Notes under the pieces: generated by a model
Database searches by the model: none
What the model was told of the DNA's origin: nothing
The model's input: only the letters and a program-made list of their open reading frames with translations
Made by a program: the position numbers and the translations under genes
Part shown: positions 1 through 5,602 of the stretch, one piece after another
How positions within the stretch are numbered: the stretch's first letter is position 1
Layout of the letters: every line of letters starts with the position of its first letter
Assembly (NCBI GenBank): GCA_964360145.1
Contig: CAYHWW010000212.1
Location: 1-5,612, forward strand
Source: CAYHWW01 sp964360145
GTDB taxonomy: Bacteria > Bdellovibrionota > UBA1018 > CAYHWW01
DNA: 5,612 nt
Direction: 5' to 3'

Positions 1-2
1 GG

Positions 3-1469
3 CTCTATTCCATGCCCTCGACCATGGACCCCGCCCTCATGAACGATGCGGCGGCGCTCACCGTCTCAAACCTCATCTATGATGGTCTTTTGCGTTTCAC
101 CCCCGACATGGAAATCAAGGGGGCACTCGCCGAAAACTGGTCAACGAGCCCTGATGGCAAAAAAATCACCTTCCAGCTTCGCAGCGGAGCCAAGTTCCAA
201 GATGGTACACCTATCACCGCCCATGATGTGAAACGCTCGCTAGAACACCTCATGACCAAAATGAGTGTCGTTTATAGCTACTATGACTGCATCAACGGCT
301 CCGCCGCTTTTCACTCCGGTACCACCTCGCACGTCACCGGCATTCAAATCATCAGCCACGATACGATTAGGATTCACCTCAAGTACGCCTATCCCCCATT
401 TCTTTATGTACTCGCTGGTGCGACAGCAAAAATCCTACCGCAGAATTTTATCGCCAATGCCTCATTTGATAAAAAACTCATCGGCTCAGGCCCATTTCGG
501 TTTTCGCACATAGAAAAGCATGACGCATATACCGACATCAAACTCACGGCCTTTGATCACTACTACGGCGGTGCGCCGAAGATCAAAGAACTCATCCTTC
601 GTGTCATGAGCGAACGCGAGGCTCTGCGCCAAGCTGCGGCTGGCTTAGTTCATGATCTTTCAACCTTTCCTCTCACGGGTAAAGAGTCCGTGTTCAGTGC
701 AGGAAAAGACGTGACCTCACCACTTGCCGCCACCTGGATCATTGGCATGAATACGAAGGCCGCACCGTTTGCCAACGTGAAGACGCGGCAAGCTTTCCGT
801 CAAAGTCTCGACGCTGAAGCCTTTCGCATGACGTTCAACCCCGATGCACTCCCTGCTCATGGGTATCTACCGCCTGGGCTTCCAGGTTACGTGCGTCACG
901 GCAACTCTATCTACAGCGATGCAGTGAAAGCAACGACCACGGCCCCCATAAAAATCGCCATCCCCGATGTACTCGCCCGCTCTTTTGAAATGAAGCTCTA
1001 CCTTGAAAAAAGCCTCAAAGCCCACGGCTGGGACGTTGAAGTCGTGCCCATGGAATGGACGAAGCTCATGGACGGCTACACTAAAAAGACGCATCAGGCG
1101 TTTCTCGTATCGATGAACGTCGATTATCCTGACTCTGAGTTTTTACTTAAGAATTTCGAGTCATCGAACTCTGATAGTTTTAGCGGCCTAGAAAACAACA
1201 CTATTGATGCTCTCTTGAAAAAAGCGCGAACCACTCAAGATCGCATCGTGCGTCAGGATATTTATAGAAAAATCCAAGCTGCCGTCGATGACCAGGCTGT
1301 AACAATAAATCTCTTTCACCCTCGCGCCCATCTTTGGGTGAGCCGTTGTGTAGATAGTTTTGAACCCAATATCATTGCTGAAAACTATATCGACTATCGC
1401 AACGTATCGGTGCGGCCCGGTTGCAAGCCCAACACTTCTGCCTCTGTTGCTTTAGGGGGTGTCCTATGA
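3..1469 (+). CDS. ABC transporter solute-binding protein, family 5 (peptide/nickel type), 5'-partial
   Basis: Periplasmic or lipid-anchored binding protein of the SBP_bac_5 (OppA/DppA/NikA) family, whose members capture peptides or similar ligands. The frame is open to the left edge (Leu-Tyr-Ser before the first ATG at 12). The conserved 'LDPAL' N-terminal block appears at once as TMDPALMNDAA, so the signal peptide and the true start lie upstream. Numbering from the ATG at 12: IYDGLLRF at 22-29, ALAENWSTSPDG at 38-49, LRSGAKFQDGTPITAHDV at 56-73 (the family signature), GSGPFRF at 158-164, MNTKAAPFANVKTRQAF at 246-262 (hinge and second lobe), DYPDSEFLL at 371-379. About 485 residues remain, close to the mature family length. 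No permease or ATPase gene follows; the stop overlaps the start of a sensor kinase (ATGA at 1466-1469). This suggests a role as ligand-capturing sensor partner rather than only in uptake. Family assignment is firm; the ligand is unknown. Confidence 0.92.
   Translation, partial: LYSMPSTMDPALMNDAAALTVSNLIYDGLLRFTPDMEIKGALAENWSTSPDGKKITFQLRSGAKFQDGTPITAHDVKRSLEHLMTKMSVVYSYYDCINGSAAFHSGTTSHVTGIQIISHDTIRIHLKYAYPPFLYVLAGATAKILPQNFIANASFDKKLIGSGPFRFSHIEKHDAYTDIKLTAFDHYYGGAPKIKELILRVMSEREALRQAAAGLVHDLSTFPLTGKESVFSAGKDVTSPLAATWIIGMNTKAAPFANVKTRQAFRQSLDAEAFRMTFNPDALPAHGYLPPGLPGYVRHGNSIYSDAVKATTTAPIKIAIPDVLARSFEMKLYLEKSLKAHGWDVEVVPMEWTKLMDGYTKKTHQAFLVSMNVDYPDSEFLLKNFESSNSDSFSGLENNTIDALLKKARTTQDRIVRQDIYRKIQAAVDDQAVTINLFHPRAHLWVSRCVDSFEPNIIAENYIDYRNVSVRPGCKPNTSASVALGGVL
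1454..1459 (+). promoter_or_regulatory. Ribosome binding site that fixes the kinase start at 1466
   Basis: An AGGGGG Shine-Dalgarno-like block lies 6 bases before the ATG at 1466. The kinase frame also has an ATG at 1421, but the residues it would add (QAQHFCLCCFRGCP) are Cys-rich and unlike a kinase N-terminus, and that ATG lies inside the conserved end of the binding-protein gene. Starting at 1466 gives the ATGA overlap used at the next two junctions as well. Confidence 0.75.
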
Positions 1470-2662
1470 CGGGCTCCATTTCCCTCTCCCAATATATAGA
1501 CCGCGCACTACGCCCCCTTCGCGTTACGGCTCCTGTTGGCGCTGGCATATTTTTTGGCCTTCTTTTCTCGGCCTACACTCTGCAAACTCAGATTACGGCA
1601 AGTGAACAGCTCATGAATAGCATCTCTGGCCATGTGGCTTCACTCGTCGAGAGCCAAGATCGCCCTGAGCTACAACGACTACTCAGAACCGTGGGCGAGA
1701 AATCCCATGCAGATATTTTTGTTGAAGAAGATGGCATCGTATTTGCCTCCTCTCGATCCATCGAAGACATCGACAAACGGCTTCCTGTTGGAAGCACAAT
1801 TTTGCGCCTACAAAATGGCATCACATTTCATGGCGCGGGTGCCATCATCTCAATGCCCGTGGGCCGAAACAATGGGCCTACGAATGCTCATGCCCGCATC
1901 GCCATGAACCTTTCTCTTTTCTCACTCTTCATGCTGGCACTAGGTGCCTTTATGATCGTGGCACTCGTTGGATATCTCGCTGCGAAGATTACTTCAAACC
2001 GCATTCAGCACATTGTAGATGAGGCGATCAAACCCGTTCACGCCCTGGCTGAAGGCATTCGCACGCTAAAGAACATGAAGTGCTCTGATAAAATGCCCGC
2101 GACTGGAATCACCGAACTTGAAACCATCCGAGAGGCCACTCTTGAAACCCATGCCGCGCTTGAACGGGCCACTGCCGCACTCGCCGAATCTCGCGCTAAG
2201 GAACTTGCGACCGATGCCTATCGCCGCCTTCTCCATGATCTGCACACACCTATTCAGACCCTGAACAACATGGCACTGCTTGCCGACAATGCCGCCGAGT
2301 ACGGAGCTGAAGCCGCCGCTGAGGCCCACCGCGCCATCCCCATCGTGGCCGAGCAGATACTGATGCAAATCGAGGCAGCAAAAGATAATCTAAACTTTGA
2401 GACGCCAACACTNNNNNNNNNNNNNNNNNNNNNNNNNNNNNNNNNNNNNNNNNNNNNNNNNNNNNNNNNNNNNNNNNNNNNNNNNNNNNNNNNNNNNNNN
2501 NNNNNNNNNNNNCTCAAGGGCCGCAAGAAATCGACCAAGGGCGACCGCGCTGCCCTGGGCTTAAGTGCAGTGAACCATATTGCGCATTCCCACGGTGGGC
2601 GAGTGCTCTATAAACTATCGCCCTTGGGTGGTGCGTGTTTTGAAGTGAGGTTCTCTGTATGA
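1466..2662 (+). CDS. Membrane sensor histidine kinase (interrupted by an assembly gap)
   Basis: Sensor kinase of a two-component pair, autophosphorylating on His and donating to the regulator encoded next. Order: short cytoplasmic N-terminus; TM1 about 19-41; periplasmic segment about 42-148 with a PAS/Cache-like stretch (DIFVEEDGIVFASS at 83-96); TM2 about 149-172; HAMP-like linker about 173-232 (Pro190, Glu217) running into a helical Ala/Glu-rich segment; H-box LLHDLHTPIQTL with phospho-acceptor His257; second dimerisation helix up to residue 315. The gap removes the N, G1 and F boxes. After it (nominal residues 350-398) comes the end of the ATPase domain, KGDRAALGLSAVNHIAHSHGG, the G2 box, here with Ala in place of the usual first Gly. 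Start at 1466 is supported by AGGGGG and the ATGA overlap; the stop overlaps the regulator start. The 398-residue length is nominal because the gap size is unknown. Confidence 0.9.
   Translation: MTGSISLSQYIDRALRPLRVTAPVGAGIFFGLLFSAYTLQTQITASEQLMNSISGHVASLVESQDRPELQRLLRTVGEKSHADIFVEEDGIVFASSRSIEDIDKRLPVGSTILRLQNGITFHGAGAIISMPVGRNNGPTNAHARIAMNLSLFSLFMLALGAFMIVALVGYLAAKITSNRIQHIVDEAIKPVHALAEGIRTLKNMKCSDKMPATGITELETIREATLETHAALERATAALAESRAKELATDAYRRLLHDLHTPIQTLNNMALLADNAAEYGAEAAAEAHRAIPIVAEQILMQIEAAKDNLNFETPTXXXXXXXXXXXXXXXXXXXXXXXXXXXXXXXXXXLKGRKKSTKGDRAALGLSAVNHIAHSHGGRVLYKLSPLGGACFEVRFSV
2413..2512. other. Assembly gap (100 Ns) inside the kinase catalytic domain
   Basis: Exactly 100 consecutive Ns, the conventional placeholder for a scaffold gap of unknown size. 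The frame reads through at this length, but from the H-box His to the G2 box the sequence as drawn spans only about 105-110 residues. In typical kinases such as EnvZ it is about 160. The real gap is therefore probably some 50 codons larger. The missing part should encode the N box, the DxGxG (G1) box and the F box. Confidence 0.97.
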
Positions 2663-4014
2663 GCCGCGCAACCGTTCTATTGATCGACGATGACGCCATG
2701 CTTCTAAGAAGCAATGAGCTACTTTTGCGTGTGAAGTATGACGTGCGCGTCGCTGAGTCTGTCGCACAGGCCAAGGGCATCATCAGCAATAGCTCAATTG
2801 ACGTTGCCGTAGTTGACTTAAACTTCGAGGGTCAGGAGTCTGATGGCCTAAACTTTATTGACTGGATGAACGACGGCCATGCCGACACACCTGTCATCGT
2901 GCTCAGTGGCGACCACTGCACAAGCCGCGTTGTCGAAGCCATGCGTCGCCGCTCATTGGTAGATTTTGTTGCGAAATCAAAAAACTTCATGCCTTGCCTT
3001 GAGTTTGCAATCACAAAGGGCCTCACCATGAGAAATGATCTGACTTCATCACGGGCTGATGAGGCGTTTTTTACAAAATCCCCTCTCGTGAAGAAAATCT
3101 TAGGCCAAGTAGATCAGGTCGTGGCCAATAGCAAAGATTGTTCAATCCTAGTCACAGGCCCCTCCGGCGCTGGTAAAGAATTTCTTGCTCAATACATCGC
3201 AGAGAAAAGCCGCCTACCCCTCATTGCAGCAAACATGGCGAGTATTCCCCGCGAGACCGCCGAGTCTGAACTCTTCGGCCACAAAAAAGGCGCTTTCACA
3301 GGCGCACACGCCGACAAAACAGGACTCATCACCACAGCCCATGGTGGCATTTTCTTTCTCGATGAAATCGGCGAGTGCTCACCAGAAATTCAAGCAAAGC
3401 TACTTCGCGTAGTCGAAGAAAAAGAAGTGACTCCCGTGGGTTCCACACAGTCCCACAAAGTAAACGTGCGCTTTATTGCGGCCACAAACCGCAATCTTGA
3501 CGACATGGTTCAACAGGGCACATTCCGCCTCGATCTATTGAACAGACTGAACACCATTTCTTTTGAGTTACCTGGTCTGAAGTTTCGCCCCCAAGACATA
3601 GAGGCGTACACCGTGCGATTTGTGAAAGATTTGGAGCAAAAAAATTCCATCGCCATAAAACCGAGCGGCATCGAGGCCCTTCTTGAACACTCGTGGCCAG
3701 GCAACGTAAGAGAATTGCGCAATGTCATCAGTCGATTTGCCATTCTATCAAGTCGCCGAGTTCTTGACCGAGAGGGCATCGTACCATTTATTTCACCAGC
3801 AGGCGCAACTCGCCATAGCCCAGCCGATGCGCGAAATGACGAGATGCGCACTGAAACCCTCATTGCGCTAAACCGCGCTAACGGCAATCGCAGCCGCGCA
3901 GCCACTCTGCTTGGCATTAACCCCTCAAGTCTTTTTCGGCGCATCAATAAGCTCGGCATTGGCGATGTGATCGCGGGTCAATCTGGACGCCCCACGCGAG
4001 GTGAAGCATCATGA
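2659..4014 (+). CDS. NtrC-family sigma-54-dependent response regulator
   Basis: Phosphorylation-controlled activator of sigma-54 promoters, presumably the partner of the kinase just upstream. Residues 1-120 are a receiver domain: acidic pocket DDD 10-12, phospho-acceptor Asp53 (VAVVDLNF), Ser83, Lys106 (followed by Ser instead of the usual Pro). Residues about 138-375 are the AAA+ ATPase: Walker A GPSGAGKE 167-174, the sigma-54 contact loop GAFTGA 211-216 intact, Walker B IFFLDEIGE 231-239, sensor I AATN 274-277, arginine-finger region FRLDLLNRLN 289-298, sensor II WPGNVRELRN 346-355. Residues about 397-434 are a Fis-type helix-turn-helix (NRSRAATLLGINPSSLFRRINKLGI lies at 410-434). All catalytic residues are present, so it should be active. 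GAGG sits 8 bases before the start, which overlaps the kinase stop (ATGA 2659-2662). Target promoters are not visible; one may lie upstream of the window. Confidence 0.96.
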   Translation: MSRATVLLIDDDAMLLRSNELLLRVKYDVRVAESVAQAKGIISNSSIDVAVVDLNFEGQESDGLNFIDWMNDGHADTPVIVLSGDHCTSRVVEAMRRRSLVDFVAKSKNFMPCLEFAITKGLTMRNDLTSSRADEAFFTKSPLVKKILGQVDQVVANSKDCSILVTGPSGAGKEFLAQYIAEKSRLPLIAANMASIPRETAESELFGHKKGAFTGAHADKTGLITTAHGGIFFLDEIGECSPEIQAKLLRVVEEKEVTPVGSTQSHKVNVRFIAATNRNLDDMVQQGTFRLDLLNRLNTISFELPGLKFRPQDIEAYTVRFVKDLEQKNSIAIKPSGIEALLEHSWPGNVRELRNVISRFAILSSRRVLDREGIVPFISPAGATRHSPADARNDEMRTETLIALNRANGNRSRAATLLGINPSSLFRRINKLGIGDVIAGQSGRPTRGEAS

Positions 4015-4832
4015 AATCAAAACTCACCTTTTTACCGGGGCGCTCTGAAGCTTCGATGAAACTCCCCGTACTCTGCTTCATTCCTGGCGGCCCAGGTCTT
4101 AGCTCAAAAACGCTTCGCTCCATGGATCTTCTCACTCGTAGCTTTGACGTGGTCTACATTGACCCTCCTGGCACGGGTGGATTGCCACCCGTAAAAGCGC
4201 CTAGCTTTGATGCCGTGGTGGAATCAATGGAACGTGAGTTCGCCGTGATCCGTCGTCCACTCATTCTCTGTGGGCATTCCTTTGGAGCGATCTACGCCAT
4301 CGAGCTTGCTCATCGCGGAAAGCTCAACGTTGCGGGGCTTGTCGCCCTTGCTTCACCGCTGAGCCTTCGGAGTTGCACAAAGGCTGATGAGATTTTCAGC
4401 GAGCATATGACGCCTGAAATTCTCAACGAGATCGAAGCCTACGCGGCTAACCCCACAGATATAAATTTCTCAAAGTCCTTTGCCTCTTATGCGCACCTGT
4501 ATTTTCCCACGCGCACGCTTGCGGCAGGGCGCGAGCTGTTACTAAACGATAAGTCATCTTCAGAGAGCTGTCTTTCCATACTGCCCGTACTCGACAAGAA
4601 ATCTATCGGTGTGGACTTTGTCGAGCGTGCCGCCAACATTACCACGAATAAAATCATGATCGCTGGCGCAGACGAAATCATTTTCACCACCGACGCCCTA
4701 CGGCTCGATGCCGAAGAGGGCAGATTCAAGCTCCACACCATAAAAGACTCCGGTCACTTCGTGACCTTTGATCAGCCAGAAGCTGTCGCTGGGCTAATCG
4801 AGAGTGAATTCCGACAGCAGAATAGAAAGTAG
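4011..4832 (+). CDS. Alpha/beta hydrolase, S33 prolyl aminopeptidase/esterase-like
   Basis: Serine hydrolase of the alpha/beta fold with no signal peptide or membrane segment, so probably cytoplasmic. The oxyanion-hole motif PGGPG at 25-29 corresponds to the HGGPG of S33 proline iminopeptidases; DPPGTG at 51-56 replaces their usual DxRGxG strand-turn. The nucleophile elbow is GHSFGA with Ser90, the likely acid is Asp221 (IAGADEIIF) and the base is His249 (DSGHFVTFDQPE). A helical cap occupies about 120-205. Length 273 is normal for the family. The start is supported by GAGGTG 7 bases upstream and an ATGA overlap with the regulator stop; Met16 is a less likely alternative. Between a peptide-sensing pair and a small exported peptide it could trim or destroy a peptide (aminopeptidase) or cleave an ester, perhaps one made by the methyltransferase downstream. 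The fold and triad are clear; the substrate is inference. Confidence 0.88.
   Translation: MKSKLTFLPGRSEASMKLPVLCFIPGGPGLSSKTLRSMDLLTRSFDVVYIDPPGTGGLPPVKAPSFDAVVESMEREFAVIRRPLILCGHSFGAIYAIELAHRGKLNVAGLVALASPLSLRSCTKADEIFSEHMTPEILNEIEAYAANPTDINFSKSFASYAHLYFPTRTLAAGRELLLNDKSSSESCLSILPVLDKKSIGVDFVERAANITTNKIMIAGADEIIFTTDALRLDAEEGRFKLHTIKDSGHFVTFDQPEAVAGLIESEFRQQNRK
4173..4192. repeat. 8-bp perfect inverted repeat inside the hydrolase gene
   Basis: ACGGGTGG (4173-4180) pairs perfectly with CCACCCGT (4185-4192) around a 4-base ATTG loop. It lies in codons for the GTGGLPPV segment and is not followed by a T run, so it is not a standard terminator on the + strand. It may be no more than a by-product of Gly and Pro codons. 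Confidence 0.4.
4825..4829 (+). promoter_or_regulatory. Weak ribosome binding site for the small peptide gene
   Basis: GAAAG lies 7 bases before the ATG at 4837 and is only a partial Shine-Dalgarno match. It is much weaker than the AGGGGG, GAGG and GAGGTG sites of the upstream genes. The hydrolase stop at 4830-4832 is 4 bases from this start, so translation is probably coupled to the hydrolase. Confidence 0.4.
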
Positions 4833-4836
4833 TACC

Positions 4837-4974
4837 ATGAAACGTATATTAACCATACTGACCCTAGTTCTTGCTCTCGGCGCTATGAGCCAGAGCCTTT
4901 ATGCATCGCTGCGCGGCAACAACAACTCCACAATCTACAAAAGTGGTGGAGTCACTAAGGGACCCAACGTCTGA
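4837..4974 (+). CDS. Small secreted peptide precursor (45 aa), candidate signalling peptide
   Basis: Short gene filling the space between hydrolase and methyltransferase, 4 bp after one and 6 bp before the other. The product starts MKRILTILTLVLALG, a classic Sec signal peptide: Lys2/Arg3, a hydrophobic core at about 4-16, and a signal peptidase I-like site after Ala23 (QSLYA, then SLRG). Cleavage would release a 22-residue peptide (24-45) rich in Gly, Asn, Ser, Thr and Lys, with NNNST at 28-32, YKSGG at 34-38 and a TKGPNV C-terminus. It has no Cys and only three basic and no acidic residues, so it is cationic and probably unstructured. There is no lipobox and no double-Gly leader. I recognise no family. 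Co-transcription with a peptide-type binding protein, kinase and sigma-54 regulator suggests a pheromone; a bacteriocin-like or envelope-stress peptide is the alternative. Gene reality is likely from the signal peptide and spacing; function is inference. Confidence 0.72.
   Translation: MKRILTILTLVLALGAMSQSLYASLRGNNNSTIYKSGGVTKGPNV
4925..4952. repeat. 7-bp inverted repeat within the small peptide gene
   Basis: ACTCCAC (4925-4931) is the perfect reverse complement of GTGGAGT (4946-4952), with a 14-base loop between. It falls in the part encoding the mature peptide and just before the methyltransferase start. No T run follows. It could affect mRNA stability or downstream translation, or be chance. 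Confidence 0.35.
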
Positions 4975-4980
4975 GCCATA

Positions 4981-5571
4981 ATGAACGACGCATCTGAATC
5001 TTTCAGCACTATTGACCATCACCCGAATAGGAGAGCAATAGCCGGAGCAGTCTTCATGCTCTGCTTTGCTCTCCTATCAGGCTATCGGCTTTTTGAAACA
5101 GGGCTTTTGTATTTTGCGATTCATTTACTGCGCGATGTGCTTGCGGCTGGTCTCTTTTTGAAGAGGACTAAGGCTAAGCATAGCGACGGCTCGATCATGT
5201 CCGCCGCTGTAGCTTACATCTCGACGCTTTTCTCTTTAGTTTATATGGCACCTGTTGGCGCAGTGAGTCCGACTACACAGCTCGTATTCAACGGGCTCTC
5301 GATTGTCGGGTTCGCCATCGCGACGCTTGCTGTTATTGAGCTTGGCGACCGCTTCGGCATCACGCCCGCCAAGCGTGGCGAACGATGCCGTAGTGGTGTC
5401 TATGCGATACTTAAACACCCCATGTACACGGGCTATGCCATTGCTGAAATGGGCTGGGTGCTTATCAACCCACTGAACGCACCATTTTTTGTCCTGTCAC
5501 TGGTGCTCTACGCGGCGCGAGTACGGCTCGAAGAACGTGTTCTCACTGGCGGGGATGCTCGCCGGGGCTAG
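4981..5571 (+). CDS. ICMT-like membrane methyltransferase, C-terminus probably truncated
   Basis: Polytopic membrane protein of the isoprenylcysteine carboxyl methyltransferase-like superfamily (ICMT/PEMT), S-adenosylmethionine-dependent enzymes working at the cytoplasmic membrane. Hydrophobic segments at about 19-38, 41-60, 71-90, 100-121 and 160-179. The family core is FGITPAKRG 125-133 followed by RSGVYAILKHPMYTGYAIAE 137-156, including the His146-Pro147 SAM-binding signature, then RVRLEERVL 180-188 with the paired Glu184/Glu185. Family members usually continue about 20 residues past this point with a Tyr/Arg-rich tail ending in a Pro-Gly turn. Here the frame stops after TGGDARRG at 196, and neither other frame restores the tail. 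The start at 4981 is 6 bases after the peptide stop with no clear Shine-Dalgarno, which suggests coupling. Substrate unknown: the neighbouring peptide has no Cys, so prenyl-Cys methylation of it is excluded. The family call is good; activity of this form is uncertain. Confidence 0.82.
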   Translation: MNDASESFSTIDHHPNRRAIAGAVFMLCFALLSGYRLFETGLLYFAIHLLRDVLAAGLFLKRTKAKHSDGSIMSAAVAYISTLFSLVYMAPVGAVSPTTQLVFNGLSIVGFAIATLAVIELGDRFGITPAKRGERCRSGVYAILKHPMYTGYAIAEMGWVLINPLNAPFFVLSLVLYAARVRLEERVLTGGDARRG

Positions 5572-5582
5572 TGATAGCTTTC

Positions 5583-5602
5583 TGCTCTTTGAAAACTGAA
5601 TA
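5583..5602 (+). promoter_or_regulatory. rRNA-operon boxA-like antitermination site at the window end
   Basis: TGCTCTTTGAAAACTG starts at 5583. It matches the boxA core of rRNA leaders and 16S-23S spacers (TGCTCTTTAACA in Escherichia coli, TGTTCTTTGAAAAC in Bacillus subtilis), where NusB/NusE bind nascent RNA. It starts only 12 bases after the methyltransferase stop, with no rRNA promoter visible between. An rRNA gene probably lies beyond the window, or the join is an assembly artefact at an rRNA repeat. Confidence 0.5.

Noticed and set aside
1421..1465. Upstream ATG extending the kinase by 15 residues
   Set aside because: The AGGGGG site and the ATGA overlap point to 1466, and the extra Cys-rich residues look like out-of-frame reading of the binding-protein gene end.
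3510..3959. 149-codon antisense open frame opposite the regulator
   Set aside because: It mirrors the well-conserved AAA+ and HTH coding sequence, its product is Arg-rich and featureless, and no independent start signal is seen.
4169..4186. TGGCAC and TTGCC blocks resembling a sigma-54 -24/-12 promoter inside the hydrolase gene
   Set aside because: The GG and GC are separated by 12 bases instead of the required 10, and the site is deep inside a coding region. Other TGGCAC occurrences (2270, 5246) also lack a correctly spaced GC element.
4173..4192. Inverted repeat as a transcription terminator within the operon
   Set aside because: No T run follows on the + strand and the coding frame continues through it.
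4981..5571. Classical isoprenylcysteine methylation of the neighbouring peptide
   Set aside because: The peptide has no Cys, so a prenyl-Cys substrate is impossible; only a more general methyltransferase role stays open.
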